Source of the DNA: RGIG9060 sp036307825
Lineage (GTDB): Bacteria; Spirochaetota; Spirochaetia; Treponematales; Treponemataceae
Direction of reading: 5' to 3'
Assembly (NCBI GenBank): GCA_036307825.1
Contig: JAXJWW010000081.1
Location: 1 to 38,340, forward strand
Length of the DNA stretch: 38,340 nt
In this document: positions 16,482 through 25,178 of the stretch, one piece after another
Numbering within the stretch: the first letter of the stretch is position 1
How the letters are laid out: each line of letters begins with the position of its first letter
Made by a program: the position numbers and the translations under genes
The notes under the pieces: model-generated
Databases searched by the model: none
Told to the model about the DNA's origin: nothing
Seen by the model: only the letters and a program-made list of their open reading frames with translations

Positions 16482-16555
16482 GGGGGTGTAGCTCACCTGG
16501 CTAGAGCGTTTGAATGGCATTCAAAAGGTAGTCGGTTCGAGTCCGATCATCTCCA
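16482..16555 (+). tRNA. tRNA-Ala (anticodon GGC)
   Basis: The full cloverleaf can be drawn. Acceptor GGGGGTG pairs with CATCTCC and includes the G3-U70 wobble that identifies alanine tRNAs. The D-arm is GCTC/GAGC. The anticodon stem TTTGA/TCAAA encloses ATGGCAT, so the anticodon is GGC. The T-arm is GTCGG-TTCGAGT-CCGAT and the discriminator is A. The 3' CCA is not encoded and must be added after transcription. Confidence 0.95.
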
Positions 16556-16563
16556 CTTTTTGG

Positions 16564-16593
16564 GCAACCTTACTAAAAGGTTGCTTTTTTTTT
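16564..16593 (+). terminator. Terminator after tRNA-Ala
   Basis: GCAACCTT-ACTAA-AAGGTTGC followed by a nine-base T-run, eight bases past the tRNA. The amylase ribosome-binding site begins almost at once, so read-through may supply part of the downstream mRNA. Confidence 0.9.
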
Positions 16594-16606
16594 ACGGAGA
16601 TAAATA

Positions 16607-18319
16607 ATGGAATTATCAGCAATTCGTCATGACATAGGAAAAAATTTTTGTTTTGCTATTAAAAAAGGTACAATCCTATTCCGAATTCAAACAAAAAAAA
16701 ATGATATAACCAAAATTGTTTTGCATCACAAAGATAAATATATTCCATTAAAGTTTATTGATACTCGTGGCAAAGTTGAAATGGAAAAAGTTGCTTGTGA
16801 TGGAAGAAATGATTATTTTGAAGCAACATTAGATATTGATGTTATTTGTTTACGATATTTTTTTGAACTAACCGATTACAATAATGAAACTATCTTTTAT
16901 GGAAATCACGAATTTTTTACAGAAATAATAGAAGATAATGATTTCATGTTTGATTGTCCACAAAATCTAAAGGAAGAAGAAATTTTTGATATTCCACAGT
17001 GGGCAAAAAATAAAGTTGTTTATCAAATTTTTCCATCAAGATTTGCAACTACAGAAAATGTTCCAGAAGAACAATGGTATACAGCCCCAATTTCTTTTAA
17101 GGATAACTTAAAAGGAAACTTGCGTGGAATTATCAATCAACTCCCACACATAAAAGAACTTGGAATTGAAGTAATTTATATGACACCACTTTTTACTTCT
17201 GATTCTTGCCACAAATACGACACAATCGATTATTACAAAATAGACCCAAGTTTCGGAACTGAAGAAGATTTAAAAGAATTGGTTGAAAAAGCTCACAGTA
17301 TGGAAATCAAAGTTATTCTTGATGGAGTTTTTAATCATTCTTCACCTAAATTTTTTGCTTTTGAAGATGTAAAGAAAAACGAAACAAAATCAAAATATCT
17401 AGATTGGTATTTTATTGAAGGATTTCCTCTAAAATTTAAATGGGGTGAAAAACCAAACTTCAAAAGTTTTGCATATTTTGGTGGAATGCCAAAACTCAAT
17501 TTAAGAAATCCTGAAGTTGCTGAATATTTTTGTAATGTTGGAAAATACTGGATAGAAAAATATGATATTGACGGATGGCGATTAGATGTTGCTGACGAAA
17601 TCAGTCATTCATTTTGGAAACGATTTAGAACTGAAATTAAATCTGTAAAACCCGATGCTTTTATTGTAGGTGAAATCTGGCATTTAGCAGGAGATTTTCT
17701 TGAAGGCGATGAATGGGATAGCGTAATGAATTATCCTTTCCGAAATGCTATAAGAGAATTTGTTGCAAATGAAAAAATAAAAGCCTCAGAGTTTTTAGAA
17801 AAATTAGATTTTTTACGAGGGCGATTAAACAATAAAGTTATTCCTGTTTTGTTAAACTTAATTGATAGCCACGACACACCACGATTTTTACATATCTGTA
17901 ACGAAAACAAAGACAAGCAAAAATTAGCTTCTGCCTTCCAACTTTTACTTCCGGGAATGCCAATGATTTATTATGGAGATGAAGTTGCAATGACTGGTGC
18001 TCACGACCCAGATTGTAGACGAGGAATGCTTTGGAAAGAAGAATTGCAAGACAGAAATATGTTTGAATGGTACAAAACTCTTATCAAAATAAGAAAAACT
18101 TATCCTTGCATTACAGAAGGAAAAACCGTTTATTCTTACACAGATGATGAAAATGGAATTATCATTCTTACAAAAGAACTAGATAGTAAAAAAATTACTT
18201 TAATTTTCCATGGAAAATCAGGTAAAACATTCATAAGTGGATTTACCGGAACAAATCTTTTAAATCAAACTACTTTTGACGGAACCCTTGGAAGTTTTGA
18301 AACAGTAGTTTTACAATAA
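16607..18319 (+). CDS. GH13 alpha-glucanase, neopullulanase/cyclomaltodextrinase type
   Basis: 570 residues. An N-terminal beta-rich domain (about 1-125) resembles the CBM34 module of neopullulanases and cyclomaltodextrinases. It is followed by the (beta/alpha)8 catalytic domain. GH13 regions seen: DGVFNHSS (from 239), GWRLDVADEI with nucleophile D327, VGEIWH with acid/base E356, and DSHDTPR with D423. No signal peptide, so it acts in the cytoplasm, presumably on imported maltodextrins. No sugar transporter adjoins it. The start has ACGGAGA nine bases upstream, directly after the tRNA terminator. The exact substrate cannot be told from sequence. MATE gene follows after 41 bp. Confidence 0.88.
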   Translation: MELSAIRHDIGKNFCFAIKKGTILFRIQTKKNDITKIVLHHKDKYIPLKFIDTRGKVEMEKVACDGRNDYFEATLDIDVICLRYFFELTDYNNETIFYGNHEFFTEIIEDNDFMFDCPQNLKEEEIFDIPQWAKNKVVYQIFPSRFATTENVPEEQWYTAPISFKDNLKGNLRGIINQLPHIKELGIEVIYMTPLFTSDSCHKYDTIDYYKIDPSFGTEEDLKELVEKAHSMEIKVILDGVFNHSSPKFFAFEDVKKNETKSKYLDWYFIEGFPLKFKWGEKPNFKSFAYFGGMPKLNLRNPEVAEYFCNVGKYWIEKYDIDGWRLDVADEISHSFWKRFRTEIKSVKPDAFIVGEIWHLAGDFLEGDEWDSVMNYPFRNAIREFVANEKIKASEFLEKLDFLRGRLNNKVIPVLLNLIDSHDTPRFLHICNENKDKQKLASAFQLLLPGMPMIYYGDEVAMTGAHDPDCRRGMLWKEELQDRNMFEWYKTLIKIRKTYPCITEGKTVYSYTDDENGIIILTKELDSKKITLIFHGKSGKTFISGFTGTNLLNQTTFDGTLGSFETVVLQ

Positions 18320-18360
18320 TAAAAAAATAAACATATAATAATTCGGAGTAAAAAATATTT

Positions 18361-19719
18361 ATGGAAAACTCAGAAAACAAAATGGGCATAATGCCTGTAA
18401 ATAAACTTTTAATTTCTATGTCTTTACCAATGATGATTTCCATGTTGGTACAAGCTCTTTACAATATCGTAGATAGCTACTTTGTTGCAAAAATTAGTGA
18501 AAATGCCCTTTCAGCAGTTTCTTTAGCATTTCCAATTCAAACTTTGATGATTGCAATTATAGGAGGAAGTAGCGTTGGTTTAGGAACAGTTCTTTCTCAT
18601 TCACTTGGAGAAAAAAAATTCCAAAAAGTAACAGATGTGGCAAATCACGGAATTTTTATCACAATAATTATTTATATAATTTTTGTGTTGATGGGATTTT
18701 TCTTAATAAAACCTTTTTTTGCATCTCAAACTGATAATATAGAAATTTTAAACTACGGAATGGACTATCTTCAACTTATCTGTATTGGTTCAGTTGGTTT
18801 GTGTGGACAATTTTTATTTGAACGATTATTGCAATCTACAGGAAAAACTTTTTACACAATGATAACTCAGGCAACTGGAGCGATTATCAATATCATTTTA
18901 GACCCAATCTTTATTTTTGGTTTATGCGGAATGCCAAAAATGGGTGTTATGGGAGCAGCAGTTGCAACAATCATCGGACAAATTTGTGCCTTCATATTTG
19001 CATTTTATTTGAACCACAAAAAAAATACAGAAGTAAAAATCAATTTAAAAGGTTTTTCACCTTCACCTTATTTAATTGGGCAAATTTACAAAATTGGATT
19101 TCCTTCAATTATAATGCAATCCATTGGTTCAATTATGGTTTACGGAATGAATCAAATTTTAATGAGTTTTACTTCAACTGCAACAGCAGTTTTTGGTGTT
19201 TATTTTAAATTACAAAGTTTTATCTTTATGCCAATTTTTGGATTGAACAATGGAATGATGCCGATTATGGCTTACAACTACGGTGCCAAAAAGAAAAGTA
19301 GACTTTTATCTGCTATAAAATTAGGAATGGTTTACGCTATCGGTTTAATGACAATTGGATTTATCACTTTTCAACTTTTACCAAAACAACTTCTTGAAAT
19401 TTTTGACGCATCGGAACAAATGTTAAGCATCGGAATTCCTGCTTTACGAATTATCAGTCTTCACTTTTTACTTGCAGGATTTAACATTATCGCACTTTCT
19501 ACATGTCAAGCACTTGGAAAAGCAGTATATTCTATGATAACATCTATTTGTAGACAGTTGGTTGTTCTTTTACCAGCCGCCTACATTTTATCAAAATTTG
19601 GAGATGTAAATTACATTTGGTGGTCTTTCCCAATCGCAGAAATTGTAGCCTTAATTATCACCGCAGGATTTTTGATAAAAACTTATAAAGAAAATATTAA
19701 ACCAATCCAAGAAGAATAG
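18361..19719 (+). CDS. MATE family efflux transporter
   Basis: 452 residues with about 12 hydrophobic segments in two homologous halves, the MATE layout. The N-terminal half has PVNKLLISMSLPMMISMLVQALYNIVDSYFV, a typical opening for NorM/DinF-like bacterial MATE proteins, with the conserved Pro and Asp. GGSSVGLGTVLSH and RLLQSTGKT further fit the family. It exports cationic compounds against Na+ or H+; substrate unknown. A GGAG lies 13 bases before the ATG, a long spacing, and a TATAAT a little further up, so it may have its own promoter. Downstream lies the four-hairpin element. Confidence 0.88.
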   Translation: MENSENKMGIMPVNKLLISMSLPMMISMLVQALYNIVDSYFVAKISENALSAVSLAFPIQTLMIAIIGGSSVGLGTVLSHSLGEKKFQKVTDVANHGIFITIIIYIIFVLMGFFLIKPFFASQTDNIEILNYGMDYLQLICIGSVGLCGQFLFERLLQSTGKTFYTMITQATGAIINIILDPIFIFGLCGMPKMGVMGAAVATIIGQICAFIFAFYLNHKKNTEVKINLKGFSPSPYLIGQIYKIGFPSIIMQSIGSIMVYGMNQILMSFTSTATAVFGVYFKLQSFIFMPIFGLNNGMMPIMAYNYGAKKKSRLLSAIKLGMVYAIGLMTIGFITFQLLPKQLLEIFDASEQMLSIGIPALRIISLHFLLAGFNIIALSTCQALGKAVYSMITSICRQLVVLLPAAYILSKFGDVNYIWWSFPIAEIVALIITAGFLIKTYKENIKPIQEE

Positions 19720-19738
19720 AAATAACCGTAGGGGGAAT

Positions 19739-19881
19739 GATAAAAACTTCTCCTAAAGTTGCGTCGAAGTTTTTATCTAAAGTTTGCGTTGCAAACTTTC
19801 ATCTACTGCTGTTTCTCATTTTATTGCGAAACAGCTTTCAAAAGTCGTTCCTAAAACTGAAGTTTTACTCGCGACTTTTTT
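19739..19881 (+). repeat. Composite hairpin element, copy 1 (upstream of the DUF4197 lipoprotein)
   Basis: Four hairpins in a row fill the 174-bp gap after the MATE gene. H1: GATAAAAACTTC (19739-19750)/GAAGTTTTTATC (19766-19777). H2: AAAGTTTGC-GTT-GCAAACTTT (19779-19799). H3: GCTGTTTC (19808-19815)/GAAACAGC (19828-19835) with loop TCATTTTATTGC. H4: AAAAGTCG (19840-19847)/CGACTTTT (19872-19879) enclosing TAAAACT-GA-AGTTTTA, then a T-run. Copies 2 and 3 lie at 30151-30294 and 33412-33612. H4 may double as a terminator. The element ends five bases before the next gene's GGAGG. Confidence 0.85.
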
Positions 19882-19893
19882 TATGGAGGAATT

Positions 19894-20715
19894 ATGAAAA
19901 AATTCTTGAAAATTACAATTTTAGTTGTTGCAATGTTAATTGCTTTTACAACTGTATCATGTCTTTCAACATTGAATGCAGTAGCATCAAGTGTGTTGGG
20001 AAGTTCATCATCTTCATCTAGCAAAAAATCGGCTTTTACAAATTCCGAAGCAGTTACTGCTATGAAAGATGCTTTGAATGAAGGTATCAAAAGTGCTTCA
20101 TCAAATCTTTCTAAAAAAGATGGATATTTTGGAGATACTGCTCTTAAAATTTTACTTCCAAAAGAAGCACAACCTATTTTGAACACTTTGAATAAAATTC
20201 CTGGTGGACAAAGTTTAGTAGATGATGTTGTTCTTCGATTAAACAGAAGTGCTGAAGAATCAGCAAAAGAAGTTACAAGTATTTTTACACAAGCAATCAA
20301 AGAAATGACAGTTGCCGACGGAATCAAAATTGTTACAGGAAACAAAACTGCAGCAACTGAATATTTGAAATCAAAAACTTACAGTAAACTAGTTTCTTTG
20401 TATAAACCAAAAGTTTCAAGTGCATTGAACAAACCTCTTGTTCTAAATGTTTCTGCAAACAAAGCTTGGACAAATCTTACAACTGCCTATAACACTGTGG
20501 GAGCTGTTCCAAATAAAGTTGCAAAACTTGCTGGAAAAACTGAACCTTTCCCTGAAGTTGAAGTTGATTTAGCAACTTACTCAACAGAAAAAGCTTTAGA
20601 CGGGCTTTTTGTTAAAATTGCTGAAGAAGAAAAAAATATTAGAGCAAATCCTTTAGATTATGCTTCTAGTATGATTAAAAAAGTTTTTGGTGCTGTAAAA
20701 AGTGGCAACTACTAA
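19894..20715 (+). CDS. DUF4197 domain lipoprotein
   Basis: 273 residues. A lipoprotein signal (residues 1-23; TTVSC with the lipidated Cys at 23) is followed by a Ser-rich spacer. The mature part matches the DUF4197 pattern as I remember it: ALNEGIKSAS, LSKKDGYFGD, IKILLPKEA, VLRLNRSAEESAKEVTSIFTQAIKEMTVADGIKIVTGNKTAATEYLK and a helical C-terminus. The family has no established function. Exported and membrane-anchored, probably periplasmic or outer membrane. GGAGGA six bases before the ATG. It is the only gene between copy 1 of the hairpin element and a strong bidirectional terminator, so its expression may depend on that element. Confidence 0.85.
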   Translation: MKKFLKITILVVAMLIAFTTVSCLSTLNAVASSVLGSSSSSSSKKSAFTNSEAVTAMKDALNEGIKSASSNLSKKDGYFGDTALKILLPKEAQPILNTLNKIPGGQSLVDDVVLRLNRSAEESAKEVTSIFTQAIKEMTVADGIKIVTGNKTAATEYLKSKTYSKLVSLYKPKVSSALNKPLVLNVSANKAWTNLTTAYNTVGAVPNKVAKLAGKTEPFPEVEVDLATYSTEKALDGLFVKIAEEEKNIRANPLDYASSMIKKVFGAVKSGNY

Positions 20716-20732
20716 AAATTAACTAAAAACAA

Positions 20733-20768
20733 AAAAAGCGTGGTCTTGAAAAATGAACCACGCTTTTT
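20733..20768. terminator. Bidirectional terminator, DUF4197 gene / ACT gene
   Basis: AAAAAGCGTGGT (20733-20744) and ACCACGCTTTTT (20757-20768) form a perfect 12-bp stem with A-run and T-run at its base, serving both converging genes. Confidence 0.88.
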
Positions 20769-20786
20769 ACTTTTAAAATAAAGGGT

Positions 20787-21056
20787 TTAAATTCTGTGCA
20801 TTGCAGAAAAGACTTTTTCGTTCATAATGCTGATATTTACACCCATTTGAGTTCCAAGTTCTTCCATTTTAGAACGAAGTTCATCAATAGAAATTTTAGA
20901 TTCTTGTAACTCTACCATCATCATCATAACAAAGTTTCCAGATAAAATTGTCTGACTAATATCTGCAATATTAATATTGTTTTCTGCAAGAATTGCGCTA
21001 ACTCTTGCAATAATTCCTTTTTGGTCTGAACCAACTACAGTAATAATCGCTTTCAT
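20787..21056 (-). CDS. ACT domain protein (UPF0237 type)
   Basis: 89 residues made of one ACT domain: MKAIITVVGSDQKGIIARVS, then ILAENNINIADISQTIL and VMMMMVEL. This is the arrangement of the small stand-alone ACT proteins (UPF0237), which resemble glycine-cleavage regulator domains and probably bind an amino acid. Ligand and target are unknown. The frame extends to 21092, but the ATG at 21056 fits the family start. No Shine-Dalgarno; a TTGATT-17-TAGTAT promoter ends 7 bases before this ATG. It follows the 21100-22383 gene on the same strand. Confidence 0.85.
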   Translation of the reverse strand: MKAIITVVGSDQKGIIARVSAILAENNINIADISQTILSGNFVMMMMVELQESKISIDELRSKMEELGTQMGVNISIMNEKVFSAMHRI

Positions 21057-21063
21057 AAGTTTT

Positions 21064-21092
21064 ATACTACACAAATCTTGCATCAAAATCAA
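21064..21092 (-). promoter_or_regulatory. Possible near-leaderless promoter of the ACT gene
   Basis: Minus strand TTGATT (21092-21087), 17-nt spacer, TAGTAT (21069-21064), seven bases, ATG. An overlapping TATAAA gives a better -10 match but a 20-nt spacing, so the exact start is uncertain. Confidence 0.4.
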
Positions 21093-21099
21093 CTAGATT

Positions 21100-22383
21100 T
21101 TATTTCTTATATTTGAAACCTACAAATAAACTTCCATCAAGAATTGATGATAAGAAACTTGGATTTATACCAATACTCAAAGCTGTATCTAGAGCACAGT
21201 TTTCGTTGATATCCCAAACAAACCCCATGGAAAGATCAGGATAAAAAACACCACCATCAGTTTCTACAGTAGTTGTAATACCATCTAAGATAGAAGGAGC
21301 TACAGTTTTAAGAGATCCCAAGGCTGGTAACACTGCCAAAAAACCAAAATTCATTGCAAAATTTGGTTTTACTTTATATTGCATACCTAAACCAAGATCT
21401 GAAAAAACACATGCGTAATTTTCAACAGAAAGCTCAGGTATTTCTGTTGGTGGATTTTCAATATCATATTCATAACCCTCACATATTGTATCAAAATATA
21501 CACTAGCTCCTACATAACCACCAAATTTTATTTTATCAGAAGCTTTATATTCAAATCTATAGTATGGAGAAATTATATTACAAATATCTTGTGCCCCAGC
21601 TCTTGTAACAGAATTATTAGTTCTTTCCACTACAGTACCATTTATACCAATAGCTGCATATAATCTATAATCTAACCCTGCAACAGAAAAGAATGAATCT
21701 TTATTTCCCCATTCAATATCAGAAGCTAAAGTTAATGATAACCAATTACGGTTGTCTGATTTATTTGTACTTTCAGTTGTTGTATCCATTAATTTAGTTT
21801 TTGTATATACAGTTGAATCTTGAATATTAAAACCGACTCTTGCCCATGGTCTCAAAGTAGCATTTCCAGCAGGAACTGAAAGTCCTCCCCAAGTTAAACC
21901 AAACATATAGTATGAATCATTAGTTTTTGTTTCAGATTCAAAATCTGTATCACTATCACTTAAGTTTTCGTTATCTAAACTAAAATATGTATCAAGTTTT
22001 AATGCCATTCCAGAAAAACCGAAAAGTAAATCAAAATAATGATTTCCTGAAACATTTTTTTCTAACTCACTTGAAGTTGCAGTTGTTTCTTTTTTAGATT
22101 CAACACCAGACCACAAAGTTCCATAGTAATAAGTACCTAAATAAAGTTCATTAATTTTTTTAGCAAAACCTAGATTTGCTTCATAGTCAAAGTCTGCCCA
22201 TACAAAAAAATTAGAAAAATCTACTTCGTTATAATAACGAACATCCATAAAGTTGTCTGCATCATCTCTTAAAGTATATGCAGTTGCAAAATTAGTATTT
22301 GATACTTGAGCAAACACGAAAGTACTTGTTACAAGTACTAATAGTAGCGAAGCTACTACTTTTAAAGTTTTTTTCATTTTCAT
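21100..22383 (-). CDS. Putative outer-membrane beta-barrel protein, paralogue A
   Basis: 427 residues. A classical signal peptide (MKMKKTLKVVASLLLVLVTS...FAQ) with a cut after FA is followed by many short alternating hydrophobic strands rich in Tyr, Phe and Gly, ending SIGINPSFLSS...LFVGFKYKK. This looks like a beta-barrel, but the sheet pattern is judged by eye only. It is clearly related to the 22699-24006 protein: shared DNFMDVRY(Y/F)NEVDF, FGFSGM, LTWGGL(S/Y)VP, FSPYYRFEY-like and LDTALS-like blocks in the same order. Start: ATG at 22383 or 22377, both near GGAG; the longer frame to 22458 lacks a signal-peptide start. Probably surface exposed. Confidence 0.72.
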   Translation of the reverse strand: MKMKKTLKVVASLLLVLVTSTFVFAQVSNTNFATAYTLRDDADNFMDVRYYNEVDFSNFFVWADFDYEANLGFAKKINELYLGTYYYGTLWSGVESKKETTATSSELEKNVSGNHYFDLLFGFSGMALKLDTYFSLDNENLSDSDTDFESETKTNDSYYMFGLTWGGLSVPAGNATLRPWARVGFNIQDSTVYTKTKLMDTTTESTNKSDNRNWLSLTLASDIEWGNKDSFFSVAGLDYRLYAAIGINGTVVERTNNSVTRAGAQDICNIISPYYRFEYKASDKIKFGGYVGASVYFDTICEGYEYDIENPPTEIPELSVENYACVFSDLGLGMQYKVKPNFAMNFGFLAVLPALGSLKTVAPSILDGITTTVETDGGVFYPDLSMGFVWDINENCALDTALSIGINPSFLSSILDGSLFVGFKYKK

Positions 22384-22412
22384 CTCCATTGAAGATAATA
22401 AATTTACAAGTT

Positions 22413-22441
22413 TATATAAACTCAAAGTTAAACTAGAACAA
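22413..22441 (-). promoter_or_regulatory. Promoter of paralogue A, with palindrome
   Basis: Minus strand TTGTTC (22441-22436), 17-nt spacer, TATATA (22418-22413). The -10 box is the centre of a perfect 14-bp palindrome AGTTTATATAAACT, which could be an operator. Confidence 0.5.
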
Positions 22442-22698
22442 AAAACTAAAAAAATCAATAAAATACCTTAATTTTTTAGTAATTTTACCTTTTTTTTTAT
22501 TCCATCTGATTAAATTGGAGGTTTTTGACATTCTAGATAATTTTCAGAATAAATCCAGATATATAGAATATTTCAGTATAAATTGATATTTTAGAGATAA
22601 AAATATAACTAAGCAAAAATTATCAGTATAACTCCGCACATTATCAGCTTGTTGTTAAACAGAACAGACAAAGTGCGGAATCGTTTACATTAAGAAAC
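22442..22698. other. Gene-free stretch between the two paralogues, with one hairpin
   Basis: No plausible coding frame. It is very AT-rich. The one clear structure is TCCGCAC (22633-22639)/GTGCGGA (22673-22679), 20 bp past the paralogue B stop, and probably ends that transcript although no T-run follows. Elsewhere I see nothing definite. Confidence 0.5.
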
Positions 22699-24006
22699 TT
22701 ATTTTTTTAATATAAATCCTATAGACATTGAGCTATCAAGAATATCTGTAAAAAACTTTGGTATTGTAGAAATATCTAAAGATGTATCAAATATACAATT
22801 CTCACTGATATACCATGCAAACCCCATTGACAGAGTATTAATAAACTCTGAAATTGTAGAACTTCCTTTTACCTTTGAATCATCTGTATTTTCTTGAGTC
22901 TTACCTAAAATTATAGGGAAATCTGCTTTGTATCCAAAATTTATGGCAAAATTGGATTTTACAAAATAGTTCAGTCCCAAACTAAGATTAGAAGCAAACT
23001 TTGTTTCTTTACTCTTACCAGATTCTACAGGCTCACTTGTAGTTCCATCAACAGAAGTTATCTTTTTTCCTTCATCAATAATGTTTGATTGCAAAAAGAT
23101 ATTTGCACTACCTCCAAGTCTTAATGAATCTGAAAACTGATATTCAAATCTGTAATATGGAGAAAATATTTGCCAAACAGAAGATGCATCTTTTCTAGTT
23201 ACAACGGTTTTACTTTGATCACCATCCTTAAATGAAATTATTTCACTTGATACATCTCCATTAATTGCAACATCGATTAATCCCATATAAGAAAAACCAA
23301 ATACAGAAAAAAAGTCATATTTTGAACCAAATTCAAAATCAGAACTTATATTGTACATAAAATTTGAATAACCACCTATTTTTTCATATAATTCAGTAAG
23401 TGAAACATCTGAAACTAGGGTAGTTGTATTTTTAGAATTATTCAAATTTAAAAAACCTAATGATAAATAAGGTCGCCAATAGCCATCCCTAATTGGAACA
23501 TAAAGTCCACCCCAGGTTAAGGCAATATTAGTTTTTAAGTTTTTCGTAATTTCAGTTTTAGTATGATTTGTTAAATAATCTTCTGTTCCTGCAAAAATAG
23601 AAGTTAATTTTATTCCCATACCTGAAAAACCAAATAAAACATCAAATTCATGATTAAATTCAGTAGTTTTTCCAAAATTATTAAGTTTTCCATCAACTCC
23701 AAAATTTTCTGATTTTTCAAAACTATTAAATAAATCACCACTGTAATATGCACCCAGATATAATTTATTTATATTTGTTGCAAAACCAAGATTAAATTCA
23801 TTTAAGGAAAAATCCACAGAAGAAAATAAGTTTTCAAAATCTACTTCGTTAAAATAACGAACATCCATAAAATTATCTACATCGGTACGCATAGTTCCTG
23901 CTGTAGCAGTAAAAGTATTTGAACTTTGGGCAAAAACTGAAGTACTAATTATAGACATAAGCAATGATATCAAAGCTATTATTTTTAAAGTTTTTTTCAT
24001 TTTCAT
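22699..24006 (-). CDS. Putative outer-membrane beta-barrel protein, paralogue B
   Basis: 435 residues with signal peptide MKMKKTLKIIALISLLMSI...VFAQ, nearly the same at the nucleotide level as that of paralogue A (TTTTAAAGTTTTTTTCATTTT shared on the plus strand within both signal regions). The mature chains share DNFMDVRYFNEVDF, NLGFATNINKLYLGAYYSGDL, FGFSGMGIKL, ALTWGGLYVP and FSPYYRFEYQ in order, then differ in loops. A tandem duplication with divergence, as expected of surface proteins. Start backed by AGGAG. It lies 27 bp after the lipoprotein gene and is probably in its operon. Function unknown. Confidence 0.72.
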   Translation of the reverse strand: MKMKKTLKIIALISLLMSIISTSVFAQSSNTFTATAGTMRTDVDNFMDVRYFNEVDFENLFSSVDFSLNEFNLGFATNINKLYLGAYYSGDLFNSFEKSENFGVDGKLNNFGKTTEFNHEFDVLFGFSGMGIKLTSIFAGTEDYLTNHTKTEITKNLKTNIALTWGGLYVPIRDGYWRPYLSLGFLNLNNSKNTTTLVSDVSLTELYEKIGGYSNFMYNISSDFEFGSKYDFFSVFGFSYMGLIDVAINGDVSSEIISFKDGDQSKTVVTRKDASSVWQIFSPYYRFEYQFSDSLRLGGSANIFLQSNIIDEGKKITSVDGTTSEPVESGKSKETKFASNLSLGLNYFVKSNFAINFGYKADFPIILGKTQENTDDSKVKGSSTISEFINTLSMGFAWYISENCIFDTSLDISTIPKFFTDILDSSMSIGFILKK

Positions 24007-24033
24007 ATACTCCTATAAAAAACAAAATTATTA

Positions 24034-24996
24034 TTAATAAATAATATTATACCCTATTGTATATAAACCTGAGTCAGAACTTTCATATCCAGAAACTTCA
24101 ATAACATAATAAACATTTTCATCTGAACTAAGACGAACAGGATTATTCCAACCACCATCCTTGTTATTACATACAAAATTGCTAGAATTAGTTTCTCCAG
24201 CAAGATATATACTAACCTTTACATCAGCTAAATCGTCAATATCAGTTACAAGATACGACACAAGCATTTCATCATAATCGAATCTATCCATCCATTGTAT
24301 ATTAATAGGCATTCCAGCTTGAAAGTTAGTATAGTAATAATGAGTTTCACCTGAATTTAGTGAAATCATAGTATTTCCCGCTGCTAACATACTAGCCCCT
24401 GCTGGAACTTGTTCCCAAGAACCTGTGCTCCCTGAAGATTCTCCAGTTCCTGGAGTTCCTGACGAACTACCACTACCAGAAGAGCCATCAGTGCTTTCTT
24501 TTATTGACACATAAACATTACCATCCACGCATTCTACATAAATTGTATAGGTAGTACCAACTTTAACACCATATATATAAAAATTAGAAGCATTCCAACC
24601 CGATTCTGCTAGTACTTTTTTTCCTCCTATTTCAAGTAAATCAGAACAACCATAAGCAATTTCATCCCAATTTCCTGCAACAGTCCTTAACTTAAATTGT
24701 ACTTCCCCAACAGAACTCCCCCATGCATCCATTGTTTCATTATATGTAAAAGTATAAGTGTACAATCCCTGTCCTTGATACGAAAGACTATCTCCTTCTT
24801 CTGCAAACGAACCTACAATATCACCATGTAAAAATAATTCAGAATTATTTCCCGAACCACTATTGTTATTTCCACCTGAATCACTATTGTTACTTCCACC
24901 GGAATTAAAATTATCTTTTCCGTCTAGCAAATCAGGATATCCACATCCCCAAAAGAACAGCAACAAGATAAACAACCCAATAGCAAATCTTTTCAT
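24034..24996 (-). CDS. Surface lipoprotein with Ser/Gly linkers, possibly carbohydrate-binding
   Basis: 320 residues from the ATG at 24996, which has GGAGGAG at good spacing (the open frame to 25035 lacks one). Lipoprotein signal MKRFAIGLFILLLFFWGC, lipidated Cys at 18. A low-complexity Gly/Ser/Asn linker follows (about 30-52), then a beta-rich domain (about 55-175), a second Ser/Gly linker (GSGSSSGTPGTGESSGSTG) and a third beta-rich domain to the end. The middle domain (GLYTYTFTYNETMD, VQFKLRTVAGNWDEIAYG, YTIYVECVDGNVYVSI) recalls starch-binding domains of the SusE/SusF type; this is a weak resemblance. Likely surface-exposed and co-expressed with paralogue B. Confidence 0.7.
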   Translation of the reverse strand: MKRFAIGLFILLLFFWGCGYPDLLDGKDNFNSGGSNNSDSGGNNNSGSGNNSELFLHGDIVGSFAEEGDSLSYQGQGLYTYTFTYNETMDAWGSSVGEVQFKLRTVAGNWDEIAYGCSDLLEIGGKKVLAESGWNASNFYIYGVKVGTTYTIYVECVDGNVYVSIKESTDGSSGSGSSSGTPGTGESSGSTGSWEQVPAGASMLAAGNTMISLNSGETHYYYTNFQAGMPINIQWMDRFDYDEMLVSYLVTDIDDLADVKVSIYLAGETNSSNFVCNNKDGGWNNPVRLSSDENVYYVIEVSGYESSDSGLYTIGYNIIY

Positions 24997-25163
24997 AAAA
25001 ATCTCCTCCATAAATTCATTCAAAATAATTGACAACTTATGATTTTATGCTAACATAATTATTCCCCTCCCGTCAAGTAGATTTAGAAATATTGTTTTTT
25101 TATACATTTTGAATTGAATATTTTAGAGAGTAATAAAAACATATAGAATTAAAACAAAAAAAC

Positions 25164-25172
25164 TGATACACT
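25164..25172 (+). promoter_or_regulatory. Extended -10 promoter of purD, predicted leaderless
   Basis: TGA-TACACT (25164-25172), six bases (TTTCAC), then the ATG at 25179. No -35 match and no Shine-Dalgarno. Predicted +1 is the A of ATG. Confidence 0.5.
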
Positions 25173-25178
25173 TTTCAC

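Noticed and set aside
19739..19881. CRISPR-like array
   Set aside because: The palindromes are different from each other and there are no equal spacers or direct repeats; no cas genes are nearby.
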